Below are positions 11,800 to 26,100 of a DNA stretch of 64,000 nt, piece by piece. Position numbers and translations under genes: made by a program. The notes under the pieces are model-generated. The model had not been told where the DNA came from. It was given only the letters and a program-made list of their open reading frames with translations, and searched no databases. Source of the stretch: Nymphaea colorata (Eukaryota; Streptophyta; Magnoliopsida; Nymphaeales; Nymphaeaceae); NCBI RefSeq assembly GCF_008831285.2, contig NC_045142.1, positions 4,471,501 through 4,535,500 of the forward strand, in the 5' to 3' direction. Numbering within the stretch: position 1 is the first letter of the stretch; each line of letters starts with the position of its first letter.

Positions 11800-14700
11800 A
11801 TGGAGCTCGAGGTCGTCGTCAAGCGGGACATCGAGCACGGAGGGGAGAAATCGAGCCCCACGGGTCCTGCCCTCGTGCTCTCCAACTCCGGCAAGCGGAT
11901 GGACCAGGCCGGGACGCCGAAGAAGTACGTGAAGCAGGTCACCGGCAAGCACAACGACACCGAACTCCACCTGGCTGCCAAGACGGGGGACCTCGCTGCC
12001 GTGCACAGGGTTCTTCACGGGATAGACGAGCAGATGGTCTGTGCTGACGGCCTGGGTGCCGACGCGGAGAGGGCGGAGATTCGGGCGGCCGTGGTGAACG
12101 AGGTGAACGAGCTCGGGGAGACGGCGCTGTACATCGCGGCGGACAGAGGAAGCTTGGATATGGTGAAGGAGCTGCTGAGTCACTCGAGCAGGGAGAGCGT
12201 GGCGAGGAAGACGAACGCGGGATACACTGCGCTGCATATCGCTGCGAAGAAGGGATACCAAGGTGATGATCTGATTCTTACTGTGTTGTTTCTTGAGGGA
12301 TGCTGCTAGTTATGTTAGTTGGCGAAGTTATGATTCTTGCTTGTTAACAGACCAACCATGGTCCATCCAATTATGCTGAAATTAGCAACACGGTTTAGCA
12401 ATAAATTATTCTTATCCCAAAGTCATGTTTTTATAGAAGTTTTATTCTTCTGGGTGATTGGGTCATCGTATGGGCAGCTGTTTATATAAACTGTTTAAAC
12501 TAAGATTACAAAGATGGTATTTCTTTACGTGCTTTCATTATTTAGTTCATGTAAGTTTGTTGTTGAAAAAGATTACATAACTGTATCAATATCACCCCTA
12601 TGTTATAAACCTTGTAGCCATTTCTCGGTATTGATTTTTTATAACCTTTGGCCTGTGTTGGGTCTGATCTTCTTTTTTGCACCATCAATCTCAGGACTCC
12701 TCTTTCTTTCCTTTTCTTGAAACGTAGTTCTCTTGTAAAGGCTTTGAGAAGCAGGAGAATGCATAAATGAAAATGTTAAGATCTTTTATGAACAACGGCT
12801 TTCAATGATCACGACTTAACAAAAATGCACAACTTACAATGGTAACTTGGACTGCAGATGGAAATCTCTTGCTAGCTGGTAGGTGTGTAGTTTTGTTGCG
12901 CTCATGTTTTACAGTTTAAGTTTTAAATATTATAACGCAACGAAAAGAAAAAATCAAAAAATATATAGTTTCGACTTTTTTGGCTTTCTATAAACTATAA
13001 AATTTATTCGTTCTTTTTTCCACTTGAATGTGCTTTTATCATCACTAGTGGACCATGTACTCAGATTGAAAAATTGCCAATTGTCTAGCGCTATGCAATA
13101 TTTTGCAGTCATTTCCTGATTTTATTATTATTGCAGAATAATAAGTACTGGCCTGTTATCCTTTTGTTTATTTGCGTTGACTATGTAGTGAATTTGTATT
13201 GCTTGACTTTAGGCCTGTTATCCTTTTGTTTATTTTCATTGACTATGTAGTGAATTTGTATTGCTTGACTTTAGGTTTTTCAGTTTTTTCTGTATGGTAG
13301 TCAAATTTGCTAATTGCATCAAAATGGCACTTGCTTAGTACTACATGTTATAGACATTGTGCAGGTACTCTTAGACCAGGATCCTGAACTAAGCAAAACA
13401 GCTGACCCAAAACATGAGACGCCTCTAATAGCAGCTGCAACAATGGGGCACGTGGAGGTTGTCAATGTATTACTCTCAAAAAATTCTGCACTTCTAGAGA
13501 TCTCTAGAACAAATGGTAAAAATGCCTTGCATCTAGCAGCACGCCGAGGCCATAGAGAGGTTGTAAAAGCATTGCTGGAGAAAGATCCACAGCTAGCCAG
13601 AAGAACTGACAGAAAAGGACAAACAGCATTGCACATGGCTGTGAAAGGAACCGACTGTGAAGTAGTAAAGATGCTTCTTGATGCAGATGCAGCTATTGTA
13701 ATGTTACCTGATAGGAATGGCAATACTGCTTTGCATGTGGCAACACGGAAAAAGAGGGTAGAGGTACAGTTCAATTTCTACTTTATTTATTTCTCCCATT
13801 TTTTCATCAGAATATAACATGAATGGATAAAAGCTTAATATTATCTTGTTGCCGTGTTGCTTTGGTAGATATGGCCATGTCCAAAATGTGAGACTGGTCA
13901 TCCAACAGATGTTCTTATTCATATACTATTATGTGGACTGCATATCCGAGGGATGCTTTGTTTATGCAAATGAAAAACATTACAAAATGTTAAATATTGC
14001 CCATGAGAACATGATGCAATGAACAGGGGAAATTGGAAGAGGAAATAATCAGTGGGCTATTTCAGTATGTCGTGGGGATTCTTCATTTTGTTTCATACAA
14101 TGTTTATTTTGGAAACTTTGGTCATATGACCATTCCTTCGGCTGCTTTTTGTGGCATAGCCAGTTGCAGCACTAGAAAGTAAATTAGGATACTACTATCT
14201 ATTTCAGATAAAGGAAAGTCGAGTTTTTTCTTCCTGTCTGGTGGCTGAACTGCGTCTGAGCAAGGCACAAAATTTTTGTGGGACTGCCACCTTATACTCA
14301 TAGTTTTTCATTGGGGCCCATAAGTAGCTCCATCCTGGAGCATGACATACCAATTGATTACTCTTGGCAATTGTTTCAGCACTCAGAGCCTTTTTGGTCT
14401 TTCCCCTTTCTTCAGTAATCAAGACCATAAGGTTAGTGATATAATGTGATGCAAACTTTAGATAATGCTCTCTCTCTCCCTGGGTGTGTGTGTGTGTCTA
14501 TCTGTCTCCGTATAGATTATTAATCCAAAGTACATACCTTTCTGTGAGGAGAATAACATGGTTAGAATGGAATCATAAGCTTATGCCTTATCCTTAGTTT
14601 GCTTGGTTTTATTGTTGTGGATTAATTAATTTGAAGCAGGCAATAACATCTAATTTGGCTACCATAGTTTACCACATCCTTATAAAAGTTTCCTTATAAA

Positions 14701-17336
14701 AGTTTTCTAGTTTGGATATCTAGATTTCGCTTGGTCCAAGTAGCCAATCTCATGATCATTGATGTGGCCATGTGCAGAACTTGGCAGCTAGGTTGGACCT
14801 TTGACTTAATATAGTGTGTGTGGTGTGTATGTATTAGCTGGCTCTTTAATAGTTTACATGAACAAACATACTCTAGGTATTGAATTCTTCACCACCTCCA
14901 ACTTGAAGGTCTTAATTTTAACCCTAGCACAGTAGACTGACTAGTCATACTTGTTGGACAATGGTGAAACCAAGAGAAGATGATGTAGTCTTCCATTCCA
15001 TGTGAAGAACACCTCTAAAGAAACTTTCTCCTTTTAGGGTTGACCCTATAATTGGTCCTTTGACTATAACACTCCTAGGCAATTGGCTGAGATACAGCAT
15101 TAACAACTGTATGATACACGATGAAAAGATTTGATAAAATAAAAAATGAAAAAAATGGCACTACAATGCACAAGATATATTTTGCATTTCTCAAACTTGA
15201 GATGATGCAAGTGAAGTCATTCCAACTTTGGAAAGGAACAGCCAAAATCGAGGAATCATTGGGCTTTTGGTGAAGAATCCTATAATTTGCTGTTCAGATC
15301 CATGATGCTATAGGGACAACTTCATCCAGTTAGGCTTGGTTATTGAAGTGACAATCTACCTCAATGTGCTTTATGCACTTGTAAAGTTTTGGATTCATTG
15401 GTTATGTGTGTGTGGTGTGTGAGCATGTTTTGTTATTAATATATGATGTTATAATGTCATTTTCATCTTTGTGACACTAAGTTGCTAGACTGCTAGTAGA
15501 GCAAGTATAGCAAGCCTAGTTCTTCAGACATGAAATTCATTATGCTGAATGTTTGATTCTCTATATTAGGATATTTATAACGGGGTAACAGCTCTTAGGG
15601 CATTTACAAAAAGGTACTTATATTTTTTGGGGATTTGGTCTTTCAGGTGATTGATGTGAATGTTACATGAGCAAAGGATTGCCATGTACGATAAGTTACC
15701 CCACATGGATGCATGAAAAGAACATTGTTTCTGAAGGTTATGCCATGTACATTATTGTGGTCCTTAATTCACTTTGCCATTATAAGCTCTTCATCATTTC
15801 ATTTTCTTGATGGAGGGAGGCGTTCAAGACTTTTTTGACAAGTCTTGAACAATGTCATCAATAACTTAAACCCCAATAGACTCATGGTCAGTAAAAATGG
15901 ATGTAACTGCAATAAATTTGATTCGTCATGCACCTTTCCATCTTAAGTAGTAAAAAGTTTTATGCTTGTTAGAGAATTAAAATCTTCAAATAGGTTAGGT
16001 TTTCATGTGTTGTACTGGTTTAGCTACTCTCTTCAACCTTGACAGTAGGATAATGCTCTTGAACTTATTGCAATTTCGTTACTGTTACATAATTCAGCAA
16101 CGAGAACAGTTTGCGAACATGCTTATCCAATTTCAGCCCCAAAATATTATTTTAAGGCCCTTAGCATTCAGAGGCTCACTTCTGATTTCCTTATTTTCCG
16201 TAGAGAAATAAGCATTTTGTTTTGACACTTTTCTTTCCAGTTTCAATTTTCAATGACTGGAAAATCTGTATGATTGCAATGATGTTGGTTAGTCAATAAT
16301 GATGAAGACAGTACAAAGATAAAGGGAAGATGGTACAGCTGTATGTTCTTTTAAGAAATTTTTATATTGTGTTAGGCTCTCTCGTCCACGATTTAGATAT
16401 CATTCACTGTTCTGTTTTTGTGTCCTTGCAAGTTGGGGACTGTGTATGAGTTGTTGTTGCTTCATTACCTAATCATGTCTTTTCTTTTCCTGCTTCTAGA
16501 TAATGCATGAGCTGCTAGTTCTTCCGGACACCAATGTAAATGCTCTGAACAGAGCTCACAAGACAGCATTTGACATTGCAGAGGATCTGCCGTCTTCAGA
16601 AGAAGCCACTGAAATAAAGGAATGTTTGCAACGATTCAATGCACTTAGAGCTAATGAGCTCAATCAGCCAAGAGATGAGCTGCGCAAGACTGTTACTGAG
16701 ATAAAGAAAGATGTCCGTACCCAGCTAGAACAGACTAGGAAAACCAATAAAAATGTAGATCGTGTAGCCAAGGAATTGAAAAAGATGCACAGGGAAGGGA
16801 TAAATAATGCTACAAATTCTGTTACTGTGGTTGCTGTTCTTTTTGCCACAGTTGCATTTGCTGCCATTTTTACTGTTCCGGGTGGAAATCTCAATGATGG
16901 CCGAGCAACGGCGGGTGGTGCTGCTGCTTTCAAGATTTTTTTCATTTTCAATGCAGTTGCTCTTTTCACATCGCTGGCGGTGGTGGTGGTTCAAATTACC
17001 TTAGTGCGAGGGGAAACGAAATCAGAAAGGCGGGTGGTCGAAGTGATTAACAAGTTGATGTGGCTGGCTTCAGTCTGCACATCTGTAGCATTTATTGCCT
17101 CCTGTTACATTGTGGTAGGACGGCACTATGAGTTTACTGCCGTCATTGTAACTCTGATTGGAGGGCTGATAATGGGGGGTATCTTGTGCGGCATGACATG
17201 TTTTGTCTGTAAGTCCAAGCGGAGTCGATCACTTAGGAAGAGGGAGAGACTGTTGTCAAGGAGGAGCATCTCTCGCTCATGGCCGCGCCATTCCGACGTG
17301 TCTGCTTCAGATGTAGATGCAATTTATGCGATATGA
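11800..17336 (+). CDS. Ankyrin-repeat PGG-domain membrane protein (ITN1/ACD6-like)
   Basis: Three exons: 11800-12262, 13354-13763 and 16500-17336, giving 569 aa. Intron 1 uses CAAG|GTGATG and TTATAG|ACATTG, which restores the frame inside the third ankyrin repeat; intron 2 uses GAG|GTACAG and TTCTAG|ATAATG. The ATG at 11800 is the first in frame. About eight ankyrin repeats occupy aa 53-335, with core motifs such as TELHLAAKTG, TALHIAAKKG and NALHLAARRGH. A charged helical linker follows (about 350-395). The PGG motif lies at about 417-420, followed by four hydrophobic segments (about 399-418, 434-460, 473-498, 503-527) and a basic Ser/Arg-rich tail. In this plant family the ankyrin part faces the cytosol and members act in salt/ABA responses (ITN1) or defence signalling (ACD6). 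Family membership is clear; the specific role is not. All exons are open, so the gene looks functional. Confidence 0.93.
13150..13273. repeat. 62-bp tandem duplication in intron 1 of the ankyrin gene
   Basis: The unit GGCCTGTTATCCTTTTGTTT... begins at 13150 and again at 13212. The copies differ at a few bases (GCGTTGAC versus TCATTGAC). It lies within 100 bp of the exon 2 acceptor and so may affect the branch-point region. Confidence 0.93.
13764..16499 (+). other. Intron 2 of the ankyrin gene
   Basis: A 2.7-kb AT-rich intron with no recognisable gene or transposon. Contents are short GT-rich runs (around 14486-14500 and 14813-14830) and short chance ORFs. Confidence 0.7.
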
Positions 17337-18314
17337 CCAGGTATTAGCGGTTGTCGGGTGTCTTGATAAAATTATCAAGATGGTGTCCATGGCCAGTTGC
17401 TTTGTCTGGTAAATAATTTGTATTTGTATGGAGCATTGTTCAAGATGATTGGCATTTGGCACATGTAATCATCAACTATAGCATCTCCATTTAAAGAGCC
17501 CGAAATAACTGATATAATTCTATACAAGCAACTGTTTTCCAGGTCAATGAATATATTGAGATGCATAAAAATGACGCTTGAGAGCTATTTCAAAGTTAAA
17601 GCTATGATTTAGCTTCCCTCTTGCTGCAGCGAGCAGTGTATCCCTTCTGTTGGCTCCTTTGAATATCTGATTGAAAGAAATTCGATATGGTGGGGTTATT
17701 TGACAAGCTAGTCCGGACTAAAATTTTCATATCTGATGCATGTTTTAACGTGTTTGAGTCAGATGTTTTTTTTTTCTCTCCTTTTAAGTCATTTATGGTA
17801 ACCACAATTTATATTTCCTGGATTAAGATCGACTCTTATTTTTGGGTGAACGGCAAGCTAATACTACCGCTTAAAATAAAGGCTGAAGTCTCTCTCATTT
17901 CCCTTCATCCTTAGAGTTTAGAGCAGTTTTTGGTGCTTTAGGTGATTTTTGGTGCTTTAAGGTGATGTTCTTGTTATGTTTCAACATGCAGATTGACTTT
18001 TCTTTTCTTTTTACAGCTCTTTACATAAGTTTGAAATAGAAATTAGTCACCTATCAATCCTCATCCCTGTCTATTGAACCAAACTATTTGAATCCTCATC
18101 CTGTCCATTGCACCAACCCATTCGAAGCAAAAATTTTGTTGTCATTGAAGATTGGTTGTTCATGGAGCATTACTTTAAAAAGCTGAGGCAGAAAGATAGA
18201 TAGATATATTTTTGAACAGTCATGGACATGGGAAAATGTTGAGACTCTGAAATCTTCCAGTGTCGTACTTATCTTGTGACTCTCAACGGCATCGAAGGTT
18301 TCATATGGCCATTG

Positions 18315-18364
<50 letters not shown>

Positions 18365-20131
18365 CAGATTGCTGCCATGTGGATCCCAGATCGTAGGAGA
18401 AGTCCAACACCTATATTCTGACCTAAGATCCATGGAGATGAGCTCCCTGCTAGATCTTTGATCTACGGGATCTCAAGTCTGGTGTTTGTTATACCTGCAG
18501 ATTTACTTCAGATCTCTTGCAGGCCTAACATTGGATTTGGAATTGGAGGCGAACAAGTGCTGTCTATGGTTCAGTACAAGTCGTTTTTGCTCTTTGAGAG
18601 AAAAGCCCCTCAATGAGCCACAATTGATGTTGCCTTATGAAGGCAGCACCGCCGAAATAGTACCCACATAAATCAAACTGAAGATGAGTTCCAACTAGCA
18701 ATGCTACACCCCTACGAGCCGAAAGCAGCACCCTAAAAAAACTCATTTACAAGACTGGACTTGATTTAGAATTTTCAATTTAGTTACTAGCTACCTTCGG
18801 CGACTCCCTCTTGTCATCTGCTTACCATATGTGGAGAATAAGTCCACAATTTTTTTGGTATCTGAGTGTTATTAGAATCAGCCAATTTGAATTGAACAGG
18901 TGATAGGATTCGGTTAGACAGCAGATTCAACCAATTATTAAACATATTATATTTGTTTATTTTAAATTATTTTTATACAATCTTTTCATTTATTTTTTAA
19001 AAAATAGTTTTTATAAATTTTTAGCCAATTCACAACCATTTCGTCGAATCGACAGCTTCAGATTCGGTTCGACCGATTTTTATAACATTGGTGGAATCCA
19101 CAAATTGCCATTGTTCTATCTACAATAAAGCCGAGAAGTGACTTGATCCAAGCTTTGAGGCGCACCAAGTAGCAGAAATGTGGGGCAGACCAAAGATGAA
19201 GTGGAAGTTTGGTGATCAACGGCATTCTAGATGCATTTTATGATGTGTACCTGCCAACAACTGGGGAGCCACAAAAAAATCAGCTCGTGGGGCACTTGTT
19301 TAAAAGCATTTATATTTAGAGGGGCACCTATATGTATAAAAGTAAATATTAAATTTGTTAATGTAAAAATAAAAAAAAATTAAAAGAACTGGTGTGCCTG
19401 CTAACCTTTCGCAATAACCTTGCGTCCCTCAATAGTAGTTTGAATTATATCATCTTCTTTGTTGAGGTGCTATTATTTCCATGAAGGCGAAGAAAAAGCT
19501 GTGAAACCTAATTTAATTTAACTAAATTCATGCTTTAGAATATAAGCACTACCAATATTTTTTTTTTAAATTTGTGAGCACCAACTTCATAATATAGCTA
19601 GTATAGTCGGCCAGAGTGGCGTGTTGTCAATGCATTCTTAATTTGATTTTCATAGATGCAGAGTATACCATATGATTATCTACTTAACTGCTCTAAACCT
19701 TGAAGAGAGGAAGAAGGAAGGAGACTTCAACCTCCACTGGCCAAATAAGAACTCACAAAAAAAATATGTGTAAAAAAAAATATCAAAAATATAAAAAAAT
19801 TGCTTCTTTTGCACAACTTTTTTTTTGAATTAAGAGTCTCTATAATTATAGGATCTGGTATTATTAAAGAATTAAAATTAATATACACTAATACTTTTAT
19901 ATATCAGCATTCATATTAAAATCTGAAGGCATAAAGTGCCATTAAATACAAGTATACATCTGCGTCACGAGACCGGAGAAATGTTGCATATTTGCTGATC
20001 CACTTATACTGAAGTCTTGATAGAACGGCAAAAAACGGCGTGATGAGTTCTCTTTTTTTTCCCTTCCCCGTCTATTCGTGCAACGGGACGGAGTTTTTTA
20101 CTATGTTCTCTCGGAGAGAGATAGTGAGAGC
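17337..20131. other. Intergenic: 3' flank of ankyrin gene and 5' flank of Nudix gene
   Basis: No gene recognised. Contains a pure (CT)n run and, around 18880-19095, an AT-rich segment bordered by GGATTCGGTTAGAC and CAGATTCGGTTCGACC, possibly a decayed DNA transposon. The 5' flank of the Nudix gene has T-runs and an A/T-rich ATATAT at about 19900, but no convincing core promoter. Confidence 0.5.
18317..18362. repeat. (CT)23 microsatellite
   Basis: An uninterrupted CT dinucleotide run of 46 bp; likely polymorphic. Confidence 0.97.
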
Positions 20132-23100
20132 ATGGAGGAGGGCCCTGAGGAAATCGGCGTAGATCCTCATTCCTACAGATTGGTTCTCTCTTGCCCTACG
20201 GGGCTCTCCAGATCCCAGGTCTCTCCCTCCCTCCCTCTCTCTCTCTCTCTCTCCCCCTCTCGGTGAATCTTGCGGCTTGTGCATAGTTGGTCGGGCTTTT
20301 GTTTATGTTTAATTTTGATTCCTTAGAATGCCCTACGGGGCTTTCCCATTGGTTCTCTCTAGAAGAATTTTTTAAAATGGTTGTGGGGAATACGATGGAT
20401 ATTGAGTTTAATTTCGATGCATGGCTTGACATTTAAGAATCTTAGCTTGTTAAGGAATGGTTTCTTTAAATCATATTGTTCTTTTCTATAATAATAAATC
20501 CTGGAAACTAGGGGAAGGAACGCCGTGGCAAGAGTGGTGGTAAACTAATATGAAGAAAGTTATGAAATTCCTCAAGCTGAACATGTCTTGTTATTGGAAT
20601 TTGATGTAGTTGATTGGAGAGAATCAGAGGCTTTATTGATGTGATCTCGTTTCAAGTGGATGGAGAAGGACGAAGTAGTTAATGTTGGTAGTGTGCGTGC
20701 GTGCATATGTATGTAACATATTAGTTATGGTGCCTGAAGAAGCAGATCTTGTTTAGGTTAACTTGGATTAACATGAACTTGATCTGTTGGATTTGCAGTG
20801 AGAGAGAGGCCTAACCTTAGTGAAGTAAGAGAAAATGACAGCTTATATTACAAACATGGACGCTCCTTATCATCCAATATTGCTATCCATGCTTGTTCTT
20901 ACTTAGGCTTATGCCATTTCACCCAAACATGTGATATTGAAGCTTTTATAGGGACCAATGTGCATGTTGAAGGAGCAGAGTGCCGAAAGGTTTCTTGTTA
21001 TTCCTTAGTTCCTCAGTTATAGTCACCAACATTATTGTTTGTGCTTTCTTGGCAATGGTTTTTCTGAGGAGTTTCTATAATCTGATATTTGAAAAACTGT
21101 AAAGGGTAAAAACTAACAAAAGAGATTTTTTTTTTAGTATGGCTTCATGAATTTTGAAATTATAGATTCTTAAGTTTTTCCTATAGGACTGTAAAGGCAA
21201 AAGCAAAAAGTTCTCGAGATATAAAGGAAATATAAAAAGAAAGAAAACATATATAAAGGAAACATCAAAAGAAAAAACATAAGCACAAGTATAAAAAATC
21301 TTCTTTTGAAAGTCAGAAAGAACCGTAAGATAATATCATGTGTTTTGTTGTTTACCTTATGATCTTCTAATTTGATTGGTTAGCTTTGATGCTAAAATCT
21401 TTTTCTCAGATGATAAAGTCATATTAACAATTTCCCCCTCTCTCCCTGTTCTTGTGGAATGTAGGTCTTTGTGGATTTCAGTGCTGCTTATGATAGGGTG
21501 CCCAGTCCAAATTTGGAGTTGGAGGAATCTATATCTAAGGTTTATTTTGTGAATACCATGTTTTGTATTATATCTGCAAGTCCGGATGAATTATGTCTTA
21601 TTATTTGGAGAATTAAATGATCCTTTGGTTGTATTCAGTATTTAACCTTGGTGAGTTTGCTCACATATTTTCCAACATTTGATCTATTCTGTAAAGTCTT
21701 TTACTAAGCCAAGTACATTATGATTTATCAACATGCATGTGTAACTTCATGATTACATGAAGCCAATATTACGTGAGAATGCTAAACCTCATTTTTATCA
21801 TAAGCATCACTAATTTCTGCCAGAAGGGCTCTGCGCTAATAGTAGGAAAGACTTGTGATTGGCCTTAAAATGACCAGACATTGAGTTTGGAATCCTTGAA
21901 AGGCATCCCTTTGCTGCCAGGTCAAAGCTGCATCTGCTCCTTGTTTGGGAGGTTTTTCCTATAAGAATCCTGATTTTGCTGTCAATATATAGTTGGTGAG
22001 GTTTTTCCTTTGTCTATCCAAGAAAAGCATTGCCAGTTTCGTTTTATGAAATATGGTTGACAGTTGAAGGTCTCTTGGAGTATCCTTATGGCCATTTCAG
22101 GAACAGCTTCAGTTTCTGTTTAATAAATTTGGTTCATTATAAGTTCAGCCGATATTTGTCCATACAACTATGAGCGATACAGTTGTTTCCTGACTTGATT
22201 CATGGAAGGTTCTATCATTGGAACTTGGATGTTTAGTAACTTTTATGGATAATTATTTATCTTTATATAAAATGGCATGCTTTTTTTTACTATAAATATC
22301 AGGTGCACAACCACAGTATTCACATTTAAGTAAGTTTAAGAAAAGGTTGCCCAACTTTTAGTGACACAAAAAAGCATACTCAAGCTTTAACGGTTTCCAT
22401 TTATTCCCCTCCTTTTCTTTAATTTAAGCAGTTAAAGGTAAAATATTTGAACGTCAGCATGCTTTTATTTTTCATTCAGATCATATCCAACTGATTCTTA
22501 ACTCTAGCATTCTTTTTCACTCTGTTTACTAACTTTTTGTATATGTCATTGTCTTTTCCAGATATGGGATGAAAGAATTCAGAAGAATCCATTGTTATAT
22601 AATGGGAAGAAATTTAGGGTACAAAATTTGCCTTTCTCAATTAGGTTCCTGTTTCAAGTTCTTTTATCGTTGGCTGGCTGTACTATTTTGGTGCTACATA
22701 TTTTTACTGCTTAACTTTTGTATTTTTTATCAATGGTTTCTTTAGCCTAGAGATTCCATGCCTGAGGCTTCCTGTTGACAAAAATTAGAAATAATTCTAG
22801 AAGAAATTTTTTAATTGGTAAGCTGGGGATTAAACTTTGTTATAAGTTAGAGACTTAGAGCACTTCAATAGAGATGGGAATGGGATTAGATATTCTTAAT
22901 GTTTGATTTTTGAGGTTTCTTGTTGAAATTCATTAGAAATATTAAAGTTTCATTTTTGAAGCTGGGGATTTCTCTATGCTGTATATGGTTAAAATCATTT
23001 CAATCTCATGACTAAGAGATTCTTAGATGCTAGCAAGTTACAGTCATTTTTCTTTTCTTTAATTGGTGGCAACCAGCTAGCAATATTCTATGCATATATA

Positions 23101-26100
23101 TTTTCTTATCTCTCAAATGTATTTTTCTTTTCTTTTTTCTGAAAATTTGACATTGTTTTTGCTTATATAGTTTGGAATTTGGAGACAATTGCTTCTCTGA
23201 TGTAATTAGTTAGAACTTAGAAGATGTGATTGTTGTAGAGTGCTTTTGCATGCTTAAGTGGTTTTAGACTCAGATCCAACCGTCACAACTTCAGGTCAAA
23301 CTTGATGTCTGTGTGTTTACATAAAGATTTTTTGGCAACTGATGTAATCAAGCAGCCAGTTTCTAAATTTGCAGTATGCTGGTTATAAGTTTTGCCCTGC
23401 AGAAGATGGTGCAAATAAAGAGCCCAGTGTCTGTCTTCAGCTTGGTCTGACGGACTACAGGTCTATCTTACATATTCTGCGCTTTTTTGAATTTTAATTT
23501 GGAAACTTCTGTTGATGACGTTTCTTGGTTTGCAATATGTAAAGCCTATGTTTTTTCTTTCTGGAAATATAATTCCAGTTTGCAACTTGCTACACTAGAT
23601 TGAACTTCCTTACCATGTGCTTCAAAGTAGGTATCCAAAGTAACCAGCTGAGTAGATTGATAAAGATCAATTGCATGATTGCACCAGATTTGATGATCCT
23701 GCACCTTGTGCGTCATGCAAATGAACTAAGCTAGTAAAGTGAAATGAAAGACATCTCTATATGTGACTATTTGTGTATGACTATGCCAGAAGATATTAGA
23801 TATGTATATGCTTATTTAAAACTACATAATATACAGGACAAATGTATTGATGTTGAGCATCAGCTAGTAGATGCTTTATCTTCTTCCAGCTTTATCACAT
23901 AGGTACGTGTGATGTGGCCAAGTACCCATGTCGGTATGCAGGTACGGTGTTACAGGCACACGGGTATGGCTGTATTTTAAAACTTAAAAATTTATCCTTT
24001 CAAATTTGATTTTTGCTTTAATTTTGATTTTTCTCTTCTTTTTATTTCCCATCCGCATAGATTCTATGTTTTTGTCCCTCTTTTCTTTAATTTTGAGAAC
24101 TTTTGTGGATTATTATATATACAATGTATATATTTATATATGTGCAATGTCATGTCCCGTACCCAGAATTTTCAAAACTGGCTCATACCCACACCACCGT
24201 ACCTATACCACAGCAGTACCCACACCCATGTGACATTGCCTTCCAATCGACGAAAGAGGGTATCAACCGCAATAATAGTTGATATCATGTTGTCTTCTGA
24301 AATACTTTGTGCATAATTTTTATTTTTCTTTTATGTTGCACTTGCACACAATTATATATGCTATTAATGGTCTACGATGAGAGTTGAATATATTATTATA
24401 TTCTGAACTAATTATGACAACTCATTTTCAAAACTGACGCAAGCATCTGGTTGGGTAGATCTTGACCTGCTTCAGTGTCTACTTTGGTTCAACTTCTAAA
24501 AGAATTATTAACTAGGACACAAGTTAGGATGGGGTTTGTTAGAATATATTGTATTGGGAACCGGGTCCATATATAGACCCGGCCCTATGGGGCACGGATA
24601 CCGAGGCGGACTCGGTACCCTAGGCGGCACTCTTTCTCTCCCTCCTATATATTCTTCACTTACATGTAATTGTTGAGTTAAGTGAATATTATTTTTCTCT
24701 CTCCTAGGGTTGCGGTTTGCCCCTAGGTCAGAGCTTCCCCGTGGTTTTTCACCTCTTTTTGAGGTTTTCCACGTATATTGTGTGTTCTTTCTCTGCTCTC
24801 TCCTTGTGGTTCGTGTTTCTACATGGTATCAGAGCCACCGCGTGTGAGATCGTTGATGTGCAAGTAGTGTTTTTTCCGCCGTTCACGTGCCGCCTCCGTT
24901 GCCGTTTCCAGCACCGCCGCCGACACTGTTCCCAGCGCCGCTGCTGTTGCTGTTTGCAGTGCTGACGCCGTCTGACGCCGTCCAGGAACGCCGCCGCCGT
25001 CCATCGTTCCCAGCGCCGCCGTCGTTTTTCCGCCGACCAGGAACGCCGCCGCCGTGGTTCCCAGCGCTGCCCTGCCCGGCCGCCGTCGCTGCTCCCAGCA
25101 CCGCCGTCGCCTGGGTTATCGTCGCTGTTCCCAGTGCTGCCCTGCCGCCGTCGCCTGGGTTAGCTGCGCCGCCGCCGGGTGTCTTGTTTCCGCCGCCGTG
25201 GGTTGTGCCCTCTCTGCCGCCGGTTGTGACCTTTGGGGATTGCGATGGCTGATGCAGCGATGCCCAAGCTTGATGATGCCCTCGACACTTCTCACTAGTG
25301 CCCACCTTATCAACCGTATGTCTACTCGTGTGTTGGATGGTCATTCCCCTTATTCTGTGTTGTGGCCCACTCAGAATCCCTGGCCTCTAACCCCTCGAGT
25401 GTTTGGGTGTGTTTGTTTTGTCCATGATCATAGTCCCACTCTCAAGAAACTTGATCCTCGGTCCATCAAAGCAGTCTTCTTGGGATATTCCTCCACCCAG
25501 AAGGGATACAGGTGTGTTGACCCTAGCACTTCCAGAGTATATGTCTCCAGGGATATGACCTTTCATGAACATGAGGCATACTTTCCTGCGAATCCTCTTC
25601 AGGGGGAGTGTTTAGGTGACAGAAGGGAAGAGTATTCTTCGCATCAGTTGATTCAGTTCATGGATTTCTTGGATTATACGGTGAGTTCTCCAAGTGTGGA
25701 AAACGTTGTCAGTGAGGACAGAGACAGTCAGATGGAGGGGGGCCCTGTGGAAGAACAGTCTCGAGATCACCTATTTGGTCAGGTTTACAGCAGGAAGAAG
25801 AAGGATGTGATGGAAGATGTTGATGTTACCAATCCCAATCTTCCCAATCTTGTGACCTCCCCGGATGATCCAAGTCCAATGAATGAAGAACTTCCCATAG
25901 CTCTGCGCAAGGGCACCAGGTCATGTACTTCTCATCCTATTCAGAGATTTGTTTCATATGCAAAACTCAGTAAAGACTACAAGTGCTTTGTTACCTCTTT
26001 ATCTATGGCTGTTATTCCCAGGTCAGTGGAAGATGCAAGGAAGGATCGTAAATGGCTACAGGCCATGACAGAAGAGATGGACGCCCTGGAAAAGAACAAT

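Noticed and set aside
20798-21022. Extra exon in intron 1 of the Nudix gene
   Set aside because: It starts after a CAG and is open, but exon 1 (ending SRSQ) joins directly to exon 2 (VFVDFS) as in the plant family; adding it would insert unrelated residues.
23903-24242. Foldback element in intron 4 of the Nudix gene
   Set aside because: The inverted GTACGG/CCGTAC segments match only loosely, and no ends or target duplication could be fixed; mentioned only as intron content.
24883-25344. Gly/Ala-rich 153-aa frame on the minus strand in the copia leader
   Set aside because: It arises from the GCC-repeat leader of the element and is duplicated with it; it is a shadow, not a gene.
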